Assembly: GCA_017527205.1 (NCBI GenBank)
Contig: JAFXQK010000041.1
Span: 1-64,000 of the forward strand
Origin: Lachnospiraceae bacterium
GTDB taxonomy: Bacteria > Bacillota > Clostridia > Lachnospirales > Lachnospiraceae
Direction: 5' to 3'
Length of the DNA: 64,000 bases
Part shown: piece by piece, positions 45,438 to 54,244 of the stretch
How the letters are laid out: every line of letters begins with the position of its first letter
How positions within the stretch are numbered: the stretch's first letter is position 1
The notes under the pieces: generated by a model
What the model saw: only the letters and a program-made list of their open reading frames with translations
Database searches by the model: none
What the model was told of the DNA's origin: nothing
Program-made: the position numbers and the translations under genes

Positions 45438-46409
45438 ATGGCACAAACTGTGGACACCAAGAAACTCTCAAAAAGAGAGCAAAAGAAGCTTGAAAAAATG
45501 TATGACCTTCAGTATGGCGTGAAGGCAAAGAAGGGTATTGGACAGTATATCCTGGCAATTTGCCTGATCCTCTATACGACGATCGTTGCACTGCCCATTT
45601 TACTGGTATTTATCTCCGCATTTGCGGATGAAGAAACGTTGGTAAGGGATGGCTTTAGTTACATGCCTGCCAAGTGGTCCCTTAATGGTATGAATGCCGT
45701 TTTGAAGTATGGTAAGCAGCTTGCCACCTCCTATGCGGTAACGATTTTAATTACCGTTGGCGGTACTCTGATTGGACTTTTGTGCATGAGCCTTTTCGCT
45801 TATGCCATCAGCCGTAAGGATTTCAGACTTCGCGGATTCCTTGCAATTTATGCAATGATCCCGATGCTGTTTAACGGAGGTCAGCTCTCAGGTTACATCG
45901 TATTTACCTCCATGTACGGCTTAAAGGACAGCCTGTGGCTGTTGATGCTGCCGATCTGCTGTACGACCATGAACATCATCATCCTGCGAACCTATATTCA
46001 GAACAGCGTTCCCGAGGAATTGATGGACTCCGCAAGAATCGATGGCGCGGGAGAGTGGAGAACCTTCTTCCAGATCACGTTGCCTTTGATGAAACCCACG
46101 CTCGCAGCGGTTGGATTCATGATGGCTACGACCTATTGGAATGACTGGCAGAACGCACTGCTCTACATCCAAAGCGATAATAAAAAGCCTCTGCAGCTCC
46201 TTCTGGTAAATATTCAGAAGAATATTGAGACCTTGCTGAATGCCAGAAACATCCCTTCTGCTGCACTGGCAGCCATGCAGGGTAAGGTTCCTCAGTATTC
46301 CGCAACCATGGCAACCGTAGTTATGGTTATCGGACCGATCATGATCCTGTATCCATTCTTCCAGAAGTATTTTGCAAAGGGCTTGACCATGGGTTCCGTA
46401 AAGGGTTGA
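45438..46409 (+). CDS. ABC sugar importer permease, LplC/YtcP-like
   Basis: A 323-residue second permease. A charged N-terminus of about 35 residues (KKLSKREQKKLEKMYD) precedes about six membrane helices, and the EAA-type loop is ELMDSARIDGAGEWRTFFQITLPLMKP (quoted in part). The C-terminus ends FQKYFAKGLTMGSVKG, typical of this permease type. It starts 15 bp after the first permease, with GGGAGGG upstream. It is the cotranscribed partner of 44493 and 46512. Confidence 0.9.
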   Translation: MAQTVDTKKLSKREQKKLEKMYDLQYGVKAKKGIGQYILAICLILYTTIVALPILLVFISAFADEETLVRDGFSYMPAKWSLNGMNAVLKYGKQLATSYAVTILITVGGTLIGLLCMSLFAYAISRKDFRLRGFLAIYAMIPMLFNGGQLSGYIVFTSMYGLKDSLWLLMLPICCTTMNIIILRTYIQNSVPEELMDSARIDGAGEWRTFFQITLPLMKPTLAAVGFMMATTYWNDWQNALLYIQSDNKKPLQLLLVNIQKNIETLLNARNIPSAALAAMQGKVPQYSATMATVVMVIGPIMILYPFFQKYFAKGLTMGSVKG

Positions 46410-46511
46410 TCAAACCCCGGTTTCAACTTGATATTCAAGGGATTTGTGGCGGATCCTTTAGAATATAAATCACTTATTTATTATTCATCTATCAAAGGGA
46501 GGATAAGAAAA

Positions 46512-48029
46512 ATGAAGAACAAGAAATTTATTTCCGTAGTGTTGGTTGCAGCTATGTCAGCAGCTCTGCTCGCAGGATGCGGAAGCGGAAGCGGAGACAA
46601 TGGTAACAATGGTAATAACGCAAACAACAGCAACAGCAACGCTGGCGGAAAGGTTACCATCAGACTGTTCAGAGACTGCTTTAACCTTGGTACCCCTGAT
46701 TCTGCAGAGGTTAAGAAGGTTGAGAATGCAATCAACAAGTATCTGGAAGAGAAGGGTAAGAATTACAACGTAGCAATTACCGAGGTTGGCTCCGGTGAGT
46801 ACTCCGAGAAGGCAAACCTGGCTCTGGCTAACAAGGAGATCGATCTCCTTTGGACCGCTTCCTGGCTGGGCACCGTTGGTACCAACGATCTGGTTCCTGC
46901 AAACGCAGTAAAGGATATCACCAGCCTGCTTCAGGGCACCGCTCTGTATGGCTCCATGGATGCCGGACAGTGGGAAGCTACCAAGTATGATGGAAAGAAC
47001 TACTTCATCCCTGTTTACAAGGACAACGTAGAAGGATATGACTTCATGTTCCGTCAGGATCTGGTTTCCAAGCACAACTGGAACATCGGAAGCGTTAAGA
47101 AGCTTGCTGACCTTGAGCCCATGCTGGCTGACGCTAAGGCTGATGGCCTTAAGTATCCGTTCCTGACCCAGAAGACCGCTATGTTCTACAGATGGTACAT
47201 CGATAGCTTTGATTTCTTCGCTGGCGACGTTGCTGCTAACTGGGTTGCTGTAGACAGAGAGTCCAACAGCGTAGTAAATACCGTTGCTACTCCTGAGTAC
47301 AAGGAGTTCTGTAAGTTGATGGCTGATTGGGCTGAGAAGGGCTACATCTCCGAGGATGACGCTACCAAGACGACCAATGATCAGACCACGCAGACCCAGG
47401 ATTGGGCTATTTCATGGTGGACCGATATCCCTGTTAACGATGAGGCAGATTCTCGTTATAAGCAGGACGTTACCATGCAACCTGCTACCCAGAGATGGGC
47501 TCACAGCACTTCTGCACTTGGTTCCTGCTACTGCATCACCTCTAATGCAAGCGATGACGTTGCAAAGGCTGCCATTGATTTCATGGGTCTCCTTTACACC
47601 GATTCCAAGCTGGCTGACATGTACACCTTCGGTATCGAGGGCGAGCACTTCAGCTACAACGCAGACAAGAAGGTTGAGCAGGCTGAGAACGCTAAGTACA
47701 ACCACTCCATGTGGGAGTCCGCAAGTGCAACGGTTGTAACTCCTCTGTACAACGAGCCTGACAACAAGGCTGAGCTGTATAAGTCCTTCAACGGCGGCGC
47801 TAACACCTCCTGCGCAGCAGGCTTCCGTTTCGACAAGAGCCCTGTTGAGGCTGAGTTCACCGCTTGTACCGCTCTGTTCGATGACTATGGATTCCAGCTG
47901 GAGAACGGCGGATTCAAGGCATCTGACGTTGACGCTAAGATTGACGAGTACTTAAAGAAGCTGGATGCAGCCGGATATCAGAAGGTTCTTGCTGAGTTCC
48001 AGAAGCAGTATGACGCTTGGAAGAAGTAA
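46512..48029 (+). CDS. Extracellular sugar-binding lipoprotein of the importer
   Basis: A 505-residue lipoprotein. The signal peptide ends in LLAGC, followed by a Gly/Asn/Ser linker and a solute-binding fold (KVTIRLFRDCFNLG, WTASWLGTVGTNDLVP, YFIPVYKDNVEGYDFMFRQDLV). Several Trp/Tyr residues fit sugar stacking. It would capture mannooligosaccharides for the two permeases (context inference). Its codon use is more skewed than that of its neighbours (AAC, TAC, ACC, GCT, GTT, AAG), as in very highly expressed genes. ATG 46512 has GGGAGG upstream; in-frame codons back to 46428 lack a site. A strong terminator follows. Confidence 0.9.
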   Translation: MKNKKFISVVLVAAMSAALLAGCGSGSGDNGNNGNNANNSNSNAGGKVTIRLFRDCFNLGTPDSAEVKKVENAINKYLEEKGKNYNVAITEVGSGEYSEKANLALANKEIDLLWTASWLGTVGTNDLVPANAVKDITSLLQGTALYGSMDAGQWEATKYDGKNYFIPVYKDNVEGYDFMFRQDLVSKHNWNIGSVKKLADLEPMLADAKADGLKYPFLTQKTAMFYRWYIDSFDFFAGDVAANWVAVDRESNSVVNTVATPEYKEFCKLMADWAEKGYISEDDATKTTNDQTTQTQDWAISWWTDIPVNDEADSRYKQDVTMQPATQRWAHSTSALGSCYCITSNASDDVAKAAIDFMGLLYTDSKLADMYTFGIEGEHFSYNADKKVEQAENAKYNHSMWESASATVVTPLYNEPDNKAELYKSFNGGANTSCAAGFRFDKSPVEAEFTACTALFDDYGFQLENGGFKASDVDAKIDEYLKKLDAAGYQKVLAEFQKQYDAWKK

Positions 48030-48063
48030 TTTCTTCGGTCATCTAAGAAACATAAATAAGGAG

Positions 48064-48094
48064 CAGCGCGGAAGTTTTTCCGCGCTGTTTTTTT
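48064..48094 (+). terminator. Rho-independent terminator of the importer operon
   Basis: A perfect 9-bp stem, CAGCGCGGA (48064-48072) with TCCGCGCTG (48079-48087), 6-nt loop, then seven T. It lies 35 bp after the binding-protein stop. Confidence 0.93.
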
Positions 48095-48203
48095 ATCCGT
48101 GAATCTGATGATTTCCTATGTTTTTTCTATGTCTTTTGCTTAGTTTTTGCTTTTCAAGCTGCTGAAAACGTAGTATATTTAAATTAAGATTGGAGGGCAT
48201 GGC

Positions 48204-50339
48204 ATGGAGGAAAAAGAAAAGAAAGAAAAGAAGGTTTTAAAGTCGAAAAAGCAATCACGCGGCATTTCTTTCAAAAAGCTAGCTGACCTGAAAAACACTG
48301 TCTTCGGGGAAGAGTTTTCTTTGCTGAGCATTCGGGGAAAACTGATCCTCGGTTTTGTCCTGCCGATCTTTTTTATGGCCTTGATCGCCTATGTATCCTA
48401 TGAGAAGGCTAGGGAAGGCATGGGAGAAAAATTTGCCGCTTCCACGGAGCAGACTCTGATGCTTGCGCAGGCAAATATTGACAATAGCTGTGAGTTTGTC
48501 AAGTCTGCCGCTACTTCCTTTGTCATGGACAAGGACATTAAGAGTCTCTATTTAGGTATCTATAAGGATCAACCTGCCGAAGAGGTTGGTCAGATTTCAA
48601 AAATACGTTTAGATATTGTAGAGGTACAGTCTTCAAATTCATTTGTTCAAAATATTCATTTGGTTCCCATGAAGGAATATCGATTGATTTCCACGGGTAT
48701 TTCGACGGCAGTTCAGGGATGTCTGGAGGAGTATCAAAAAGACGTTGACATGGGGGAAAACTGGATCGACAAGCATCCCTATTTGGATGGCCATATTGGA
48801 CTGAAGGAATCGGAATATCTGATGGCCTATCAGGTGATGTCCTTAAACAATCGTGCCATAATTGTCATTGACGTATCTACCGAAAAAGTGCGAAAGCTTT
48901 TAGACATTCTGGATTTGGGCGAAGGAAGCCTTGTCGGTTTTGTCACTCCTGGCGGAAGGGAGCTTTACAGCACGCAAAGCGATGCGGAATTGATGGCAGA
49001 TGGCCCTGTGTTTTATGGAAATGAGTTTTACAATTATGCCATGCAGTCGCAGGAAAGCAGCGGTGTCTTCCATAACGTTGAATATATGGATGAAGACTAT
49101 ATGTTTTTCTACAGTAAGAGCGCGATCAATGGTGCCATGATTTGTGCCTTGGTACCGATGGCGGTCGTAACAAGCCAGGCACAAGAGATTCGCATTGTAG
49201 CCATTATCGTAACCATCCTGGCATCTCTCGTGGCCGGACTGATTGCATTTATCATTATCTCTGGCATACAAAAGAATATGAAAAGCTTATCAAAGGGCTT
49301 TGGCGAGGTTGCAGAGGGAGACCTCACTGCGAAAATTTCCGTGCGCGGAAGTGACGAGTTCTCTGACCTGGCGGAGAGCGCCAACCATATGGTGGGTAAT
49401 ACGAAAAAGCTGGTAGGCAAGGTAGAAGACGCGACAACACATTTGGAGGATTCTGCGCTGAGCGTCAAGGGAGTTTCTGCCGACGTGTCTGACTATTCAG
49501 GGGATATTTCCCGGGTCGTGCAGGGAATCAACATTGACATGGAGAATGAAGCAGCGCATGCGCGGGATTGCGTAGAGCGTGCCAATGTCTTGTCCAGGGA
49601 AATTCAGGAGATGAACCGCATCATTGATGAGATGGAAAAGGGCATTCGTCAGACAGAGACCATGATCGACAATGGCGTGGAGAAGGCACAGCTCCTAGGT
49701 GAGCATGCGGACAGAACGACGGAGATTACGAACGAGGTTGGTCAAAACATTGAAAAGCTAAAGGCAGAGACGGCAACGATCAACAAGTTTGTTGGTACAA
49801 TTACGGAGATCGCAAATCAGACGCATCTGCTATCCTTAAATGCTTCCATCGAGGCGGCGAGGGCTGGTGAGGCAGGTAAGGGGTTCTCGGTGGTAGCCAT
49901 GGAAATCCGAAAGCTCGCGGAGGATTCCTCCAAGGCGGCGGGTGAGATTCGAAGTAACGTCTCTTATATTTTAGACAGCGCAAAGGAAAGCGTACAGTCT
50001 GCTGATAAGGCGAGTAAGATGGTTTGTTCCCAGACGGAGGTTGTCGGAGAAATGGTTGCCATTTTGCATGAGATGAGTGAGCAGATGGCAGTGCTTCTTG
50101 AGCGTGTCAGAGAGGTCATGGAGCATACGGAGAAGACGGATTTAGAGCGTGAGAGAACCCTGCGTGCCGTGGAGAATATCTCCGACATCATTGATGATAC
50201 GGCAAAGAATACAGCCTCCGTTTCAGAGGTGCTAGAGAGCCTTATGAACGGCGTGGCGAACCTAAATGAGGTTTCGGGGATCCTGGATGAGAACGTCAAA
50301 GAGCTTAGGAGTGAGATTTCTTCCTTTAAGACGGAGTAA
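48204..50339 (+). CDS. Methyl-accepting chemotaxis protein
   Basis: A 711-residue chemoreceptor. A Lys-rich cytoplasmic start precedes a first membrane helix (about 50-70), an extracytoplasmic sensor domain (about 72-310, probably dCACHE-like), a second helix (about 317-342), a HAMP linker, and the signalling helical hairpin. The hairpin tip reads [20 protein letters not shown], close to the standard sequence that binds CheA and CheW. It links an external ligand to motility; the ligand is unknown, but its place just after the mannan importer suggests a sugar (weak inference). A possible promoter (TTTTCA, 17 bp, TATATT at 48174) precedes it. GGAGGG lies before the ATG. Confidence 0.92.
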   Translation: MEEKEKKEKKVLKSKKQSRGISFKKLADLKNTVFGEEFSLLSIRGKLILGFVLPIFFMALIAYVSYEKAREGMGEKFAASTEQTLMLAQANIDNSCEFVKSAATSFVMDKDIKSLYLGIYKDQPAEEVGQISKIRLDIVEVQSSNSFVQNIHLVPMKEYRLISTGISTAVQGCLEEYQKDVDMGENWIDKHPYLDGHIGLKESEYLMAYQVMSLNNRAIIVIDVSTEKVRKLLDILDLGEGSLVGFVTPGGRELYSTQSDAELMADGPVFYGNEFYNYAMQSQESSGVFHNVEYMDEDYMFFYSKSAINGAMICALVPMAVVTSQAQEIRIVAIIVTILASLVAGLIAFIIISGIQKNMKSLSKGFGEVAEGDLTAKISVRGSDEFSDLAESANHMVGNTKKLVGKVEDATTHLEDSALSVKGVSADVSDYSGDISRVVQGINIDMENEAAHARDCVERANVLSREIQEMNRIIDEMEKGIRQTETMIDNGVEKAQLLGEHADRTTEITNEVGQNIEKLKAETATINKFVGTITEIANQTHLLSLNASIEAARAGEAGKGFSVVAMEIRKLAEDSSKAAGEIRSNVSYILDSAKESVQSADKASKMVCSQTEVVGEMVAILHEMSEQMAVLLERVREVMEHTEKTDLERERTLRAVENISDIIDDTAKNTASVSEVLESLMNGVANLNEVSGILDENVKELRSEISSFKTE

Positions 50340-50361
50340 AAAGTTTACTATTTTGGAAGGA

Positions 50362-50382
50362 CTCGGGGCGAGATTGTTGCAT
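50362..50382 (-). repeat. Half of a 73-nt hairpin element, minus orientation
   Basis: CTCGGGG-CGA-GATTGTTG begins at 50362, 20 bp after the chemoreceptor stop. It matches the left end of copy 1 at 12345 (CTCGGGG, 3 nt, arm), but no right half follows. Probably a decayed copy. Confidence 0.4.
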
Positions 50383-50569
50383 GGTTTATGAATAGTATAT
50401 TTCCAATAATTTGGAGAAATAAGGGATATAGGAAGAAAATAAGGGGTAAAGTAAGGACTTATTCCAAATGATTCGAAGGATTAAGGGATTTGGGAAGAGG
50501 TTTTATAGATGTGGCAGATTTGGGGTATACTTGAAGGGAAGTATATGTGATTGTATGGAGGAAGAAGGT

Positions 50570-50707
50570 TTGGGGACGGTGGTTGTGGTGGCCTTGCTAG
50601 GAGGTGTTGTAGGCTTGGCTATTAGAAGTTTGGTGAAACAGAGGAAGGCTGGGAAGAATCTGCAGTGTGGCATGGATTGTAGTCAGTGCAACAAAAAGTG
50701 TCATTGA
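50570..50707 (+). CDS. FeoB-associated Cys-rich membrane peptide
   Basis: A 45-residue peptide with one membrane helix (GTVVVVALLGGVVGLAIRSLV), a basic stretch (KQRKAGK) and a Cys tail (CGMDCSQCNKKCH). This is the form of the FeoB-associated Cys-rich membrane proteins thought to work with ferrous iron uptake. I chose TTG 50570 because GGAGG lies 8 nt upstream and the product then matches the compact family form. ATG 50555 (+5 residues) or ATG 50468 (+34 basic residues) are in frame. Neither FeoA nor FeoB is in the window, so it is an orphan here. Confidence 0.72.
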   Translation: MGTVVVVALLGGVVGLAIRSLVKQRKAGKNLQCGMDCSQCNKKCH

Positions 50708-50786
50708 TTTTTGCCCCTAAAGGATTTTAGAGAAGCATTAGAGAGTTTTGACTGAACAATAGACAATTTGTGAATGCGGATGAAAG

Positions 50787-50817
50787 GAAACCAGGGTAAA
50801 GCTTGGTTTCTTTTTTT
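50787..50817 (+). terminator. Rho-independent terminator before the spoIIIA operon
   Basis: GAAACCA (50787-50793) pairs with TGGTTTC (50804-50810), 10-nt loop, then seven T (50811-50817). It ends the upstream transcript and rules out a spoIIIAA start before it. Confidence 0.8.
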
Positions 50818-50820
50818 ATG

Positions 50821-50848
50821 GCATAAATTTGGCATGTCCTCATATATT
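50821..50848 (+). promoter_or_regulatory. Candidate sigma-E promoter of spoIIIA
   Basis: GCATAAA (50821-50827), a 13-bp gap, then CATATATT (50841-50848), close to the sigma-E pattern (KMATATT, about 14 bp, CATACAAT). It lies right after the terminator and about 30 bp before the likely TTG start. The spoIIIA operon is sigma-E-controlled in Bacillus. Confidence 0.5.
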
Positions 50849-50878
50849 GTGGAGAAGGCAGGACAAGGGGGCGATCAG

Positions 50879-52111
50879 TTGCGAAAGTTATCAATGCTGT
50901 TTCCAAAGGAGGAGCAGGAATTTTGGGGCAGATTGCTACAGGAAGACGTGACGGAGGTTCGGATGAGGGCAGGGAAACCGTTGCTCATGACGGCCGGGGG
51001 ACTGGAATGGTTTGTGAATCAGCAGGGCGGAAAAACGGAGCTTGTGCAGGAAGCCAGACGGGTGAATCCATCGGAGCTTTCAGGGCTTCTTTTGCATCTA
51101 TGCAAGTATTCGCCCTATGCTTATGAAGACCAGCGAAGGGAAGGGTACATAACGCTGGAGGGCGGGCATCGCCTAGGCGTGGCAGGACAGGTGGTCATGG
51201 AAGGGGGACGCGTTCAAACGATCAAACAGATCTCTTGCCTAAACCTGCGAGTTGCAAGGGAAATTCGCGGTGCGGGAGATGTTGCTTTACCGCATCTTTA
51301 CGAAAAGGGGACGGTGAAAAGCATGTTAATTATTTCCCCGCCGGGATGCGGAAAAACGACGCTTCTTCGCGATCTTATTCGTCAGATCTCAAATGGAAAT
51401 GCTTATGGGAGGGGACGAACGGTTGGCGTGGTGGATGAAAGATCTGAGCTGGCCGGATGCTTTCAGGGGGAGCCGCAAAATGATCTGGGAATACGGACGG
51501 ACGTCTTGGACGGTTGCCCAAAGGCCATTGGCATGAAGCTCCTGATTCGTTCCATGTCGCCGGACGTTCTGGCCGTGGATGAATTGGGAAGGGCAGAGGA
51601 TATCGAGGCACTGAGGGAAGCACAAAGGTGTGGCGTAAAGGTTATTGCGACGATTCACGGAGGAAGCAAACGCGACGTGATCATGCGCGGCTTAGATGCA
51701 TTATTTGATTGTTTCCTGCTTTTAGGTAAAGGCTCGCCGGCATCGCAGCTTATTGATTTCTGGACAAGACCGATAAGTGCTTTTGCAGAATATGATCAGG
51801 AGAAAGCGTCTTTGGCATCTTTTACGAAAAAGGGATACGGGAAAGGGCCGCCTGGTAGGATGCAGTTGGACAATATGACAGAGGGGAGAGCAGGGAATGA
51901 GACTGCTTGGAGGGTGCATGGTGCTTTTGGGGAGCCTTGGACTTGCAGGGAGTTATGTCCTTACCCTGCGGGAGGAATGGCGGGCTGTGAGGGAACTACG
52001 GGACATTCTCGAACTGATTTCGGGGGAAATCCGCTATGGAAGGACGTCGCTGCCGGAGTGCTTCCTACAGGTGGGGATGCAGCGGCCGACGGTGCTTGGA
52101 AAAAGCTTTGA
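50879..52111 (+). CDS. spoIIIAA: Stage III sporulation protein AA, ATPase with extended C-terminus
   Basis: A 410-residue ATPase of the mother-cell-forespore channel (SpoIIIA-SpoIIQ), related to secretion ATPases. Walker A is SPPGCGKTTLL (Lys159), Walker B is VLAVDELG, and VIATIHG follows. TTG 50879 is chosen: AAGGGGG lies 7 nt upstream, and a terminator and promoter lie upstream of it. In-frame ATGs at 50774 and 50834 are less likely. SpoIIIAA is normally about 310 residues. Here the frame stays open and overlaps spoIIIAB by 215 nt, encoding Gly/Trp-rich sequence unlike the rest, so the last ~70 residues may reflect a lost stop or a frameshift. Confidence 0.88.
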   Translation: MRKLSMLFPKEEQEFWGRLLQEDVTEVRMRAGKPLLMTAGGLEWFVNQQGGKTELVQEARRVNPSELSGLLLHLCKYSPYAYEDQRREGYITLEGGHRLGVAGQVVMEGGRVQTIKQISCLNLRVAREIRGAGDVALPHLYEKGTVKSMLIISPPGCGKTTLLRDLIRQISNGNAYGRGRTVGVVDERSELAGCFQGEPQNDLGIRTDVLDGCPKAIGMKLLIRSMSPDVLAVDELGRAEDIEALREAQRCGVKVIATIHGGSKRDVIMRGLDALFDCFLLLGKGSPASQLIDFWTRPISAFAEYDQEKASLASFTKKGYGKGPPGRMQLDNMTEGRAGNETAWRVHGAFGEPWTCRELCPYPAGGMAGCEGTTGHSRTDFGGNPLWKDVAAGVLPTGGDAAADGAWKKL

Positions 52112-52409
52112 AGAGCTTGGAAGAAGAGCCCTTGAAAGGCCGCAGGATTCCCTTCGCGAGCTGCTGGAGGATGGACTTCAGGAGAAGCTCAGGAAGGTGT
52201 TGCCACTGGAGGAATACCATGCTTTTTTTGAATTTGCCGCACCGAAGGGATATCAGGATGAACAGATGCAAAGAAGGGCACTCGACAGAAGTCAGGCCCG
52301 CATAGAGGAGCTTTTAGAGATCAGAGGGGAACAGCTTCGGGGAAAGAGCCGCGTGGCTTGTTGCCTGGGGATCATGGGGGGACTATTTCTCATTCTTTTC
52401 CTTTGGTAA
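51897..52409 (+). CDS. spoIIIAB: Stage III sporulation protein AB
   Basis: A 170-residue protein, the same length as in Bacillus. An N-terminal membrane segment (CMVLLGSLGLAGSYVLTL) leads into a helical domain with the family-typical LRDILELISGEIRYGRTSLPECF (quoted in part), and a second hydrophobic segment ends the protein (VACCLGIMGGLFLILFLW). It is a membrane part of the SpoIIIA channel. AGAGCAGG precedes the ATG. The start lies 215 nt inside the spoIIIAA frame. Confidence 0.93.
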   Translation: MRLLGGCMVLLGSLGLAGSYVLTLREEWRAVRELRDILELISGEIRYGRTSLPECFLQVGMQRPTVLGKSFEELGRRALERPQDSLRELLEDGLQEKLRKVLPLEEYHAFFEFAAPKGYQDEQMQRRALDRSQARIEELLEIRGEQLRGKSRVACCLGIMGGLFLILFLW

Positions 52410-52430
52410 AACAGCAGACGGAGGTACGAG

Positions 52431-52625
52431 ATGGAAGTAAATCTGATCTTTAAGATCGCGGCGGTCGGAATTCTGGTAACGCTTCTTGGACAGGTGCTTA
52501 AGCACAGCGGAAGGGAGGAACATGCCTTTTTGGTAAGTCTCGCGGGGCTCATCATTGTCATGTCCTGGATTCTGCCATATATCTACGAATTATTTACGTC
52601 CGTGCAAACCTTCTTTGCCCTGTGA
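52431..52625 (+). CDS. spoIIIAC: Stage III sporulation protein AC
   Basis: A 64-residue protein with two membrane helices (IFKIAAVGILVTLLGQVL and FLVSLAGLIIVMSWILPYIY). Size and pattern match SpoIIIAC, a small membrane subunit of the mother-cell side of the channel. GGAGG lies 7 nt before the ATG. It is 21 bp from spoIIIAB. Confidence 0.93.
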   Translation: MEVNLIFKIAAVGILVTLLGQVLKHSGREEHAFLVSLAGLIIVMSWILPYIYELFTSVQTFFAL

Positions 52626-52653
52626 TGCTTTGGAATTTGCATAAGGAGGAGAG

Positions 52654-53049
52654 ATGGGAGAGGTAATCAAAATCAGCGTCTTTGCAATCCTTGGCGTCAT
52701 GGCGGCACTAACCATCAAGCGGGAAAAGCCAGGCTATGGTTTTTTAATGGGACTGGCACTTGGATTCATGGTGCTTGGCATTTGCATAAAACGCATTCTG
52801 CGGGTCAGCGAGCTTTTTTATGAACTTATGGAGTGGCTTGGGACGGGCAGTCAGCAGCTTGGGATTCTTGTTAAGGTATTGGGAATTACCTATGTCTGTG
52901 AGTTTTCCGCCGGCATTTGCCGGGATGAGGGCTACGGTTTTTTGGCGAGCCAGCTGGAAACCCTTGGAAAGCTCTCCGTCATGCTCTCAGGAATGACAAT
53001 TCTGACCGCGCTCATGGAGCAAATCTTTTCCTTAACGCTATGGAAATGA
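52654..53049 (+). CDS. spoIIIAD: Stage III sporulation protein AD
   Basis: A 131-residue membrane protein with three to four helices, including VIKISVFAILGVMAALTI and the family-typical GITYVCEFSAGICRDEGY. It matches SpoIIIAD in length and motif. AGGAGG lies just before the ATG. It is a channel subunit whose first half resembles SpoIIIAC. Confidence 0.93.
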   Translation: MGEVIKISVFAILGVMAALTIKREKPGYGFLMGLALGFMVLGICIKRILRVSELFYELMEWLGTGSQQLGILVKVLGITYVCEFSAGICRDEGYGFLASQLETLGKLSVMLSGMTILTALMEQIFSLTLWK

Positions 53050-53145
53050 GCTCTCTGCGGAAACGGCAGGAAAAGCCGTGACGACGTTGGAAGGAACGGA
53101 TGAGCTAAGGTCATATGGATTTCAAGGGAGGCATAGGAGGAAGGC

Positions 53146-54195
53146 GTGGAACTGGAGGAGTTATGGGAGGAACTTCGGCTGGGAGAGCTAAGCGCAGGCA
53201 TCAGGGAATTGTTTCCGTCGGCAAGCTTTTCGCTGGAGGAGATGCTTGGAATGCTTTTGGAAGGTCGATTTCTGGATCTGGTACGATATTTGTTTCGGGA
53301 GGGAATCTGCGGTATTGGCGGGAATGGGCAAGGCCTAAAAACGCTTTTGGTGAGTTTACTCATTTTGGGCATTGTCAGTGCGGCGCTGACTAAATTTTCA
53401 GAGATATATGAGAAGTATCAGGTGAGCGAGCTCAGCTTTTATCTGACTTATCTTTTACAGGCGGCAATTCTTGCAGGATGCTTCCGAAGCCTTTCGGAGA
53501 CCGCCATGACGGCGCTGGAGCATATGGTGATTTTTATCAGGCTATTGATGCCGACCTATTTGTTTGCCGTAGGAATGGCGACGGGAGGAGTTACGGCCGG
53601 GGCTGGTTATCAGATGACAATGCTTGTGCTATATGGCGTGGAGGAGGTTTTAAAAGCGCTCTTTTTACCTGCTGCGACTTGTCTGTTTTTATTCGCCGTT
53701 CTGGAGGGGATCATGGGACAGGAACGAATGGAGTATCTGACAGAGCTGCTGAAAAAGGTGAGCTTCTGGGGGCTGAAGGGCATGCTGGGCGCAGTGGCAG
53801 GCCTTAGCATGCTACAGGCAGCGTTGGCGCCGGCCATAGATAAGGTGAAGACTTCCATGCTTCAAAGAGTGGTGGCGGCCATTCCGGGCATTGGACAAGG
53901 CGCGGAGGGGGTGTTTGAGCTAGTGGTGGGCTCAGCAACCGTACTCAAAAATGGCGTTGGAATTGTACTTACCCTGCTCCTGTTGGTTTTTTGTCTCGCA
54001 CCACTCTTTGAGCTATTTGCTGTTTCCTTCACGCTTAAGCTTGCGGCTGCAATCATGGGAATTGTCAGTGACAAGAGGATGACAAAGGTAGTGGACAGAA
54101 CGGGTGACACGGGACTATTGCTGCTTGGCATTACGGGTACGGCAATGCTGTTTTTTCTGTTGGTGCTGGCCATGGCGACGGTTTCCGTGAGGTAG
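53146..54195 (+). CDS. spoIIIAE: Stage III sporulation protein AE
   Basis: A 349-residue polytopic membrane protein, the main permease-like subunit of the SpoIIIA complex. About eight helices are visible after residue 65 (for example TLLVSLLILGIVSAAL, AAILAGCF, YLFAVGMATGGVTAGAGYQ). It is shorter than the Bacillus protein (about 400) mainly at the N-terminus: no signal peptide precedes the soluble first 60 residues. The GTG start at 53146 has GGAGGAAGG upstream. It follows spoIIIAD after 96 bp. Confidence 0.92.
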   Translation: MELEELWEELRLGELSAGIRELFPSASFSLEEMLGMLLEGRFLDLVRYLFREGICGIGGNGQGLKTLLVSLLILGIVSAALTKFSEIYEKYQVSELSFYLTYLLQAAILAGCFRSLSETAMTALEHMVIFIRLLMPTYLFAVGMATGGVTAGAGYQMTMLVLYGVEEVLKALFLPAATCLFLFAVLEGIMGQERMEYLTELLKKVSFWGLKGMLGAVAGLSMLQAALAPAIDKVKTSMLQRVVAAIPGIGQGAEGVFELVVGSATVLKNGVGIVLTLLLLVFCLAPLFELFAVSFTLKLAAAIMGIVSDKRMTKVVDRTGDTGLLLLGITGTAMLFFLLVLAMATVSVR

Positions 54196-54244
54196 GCGGC
54201 TGATGGGATTCCCTTGATGCATGGAGTGTGAAAGGCATGGGAGC

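Noticed and set aside
50774..50878. Longer N-terminus for spoIIIAA from ATG 50774 or 50834
   Set aside because: A T7 terminator and a sigma-E-like promoter lie inside this stretch, and the best ribosome site serves TTG 50879.
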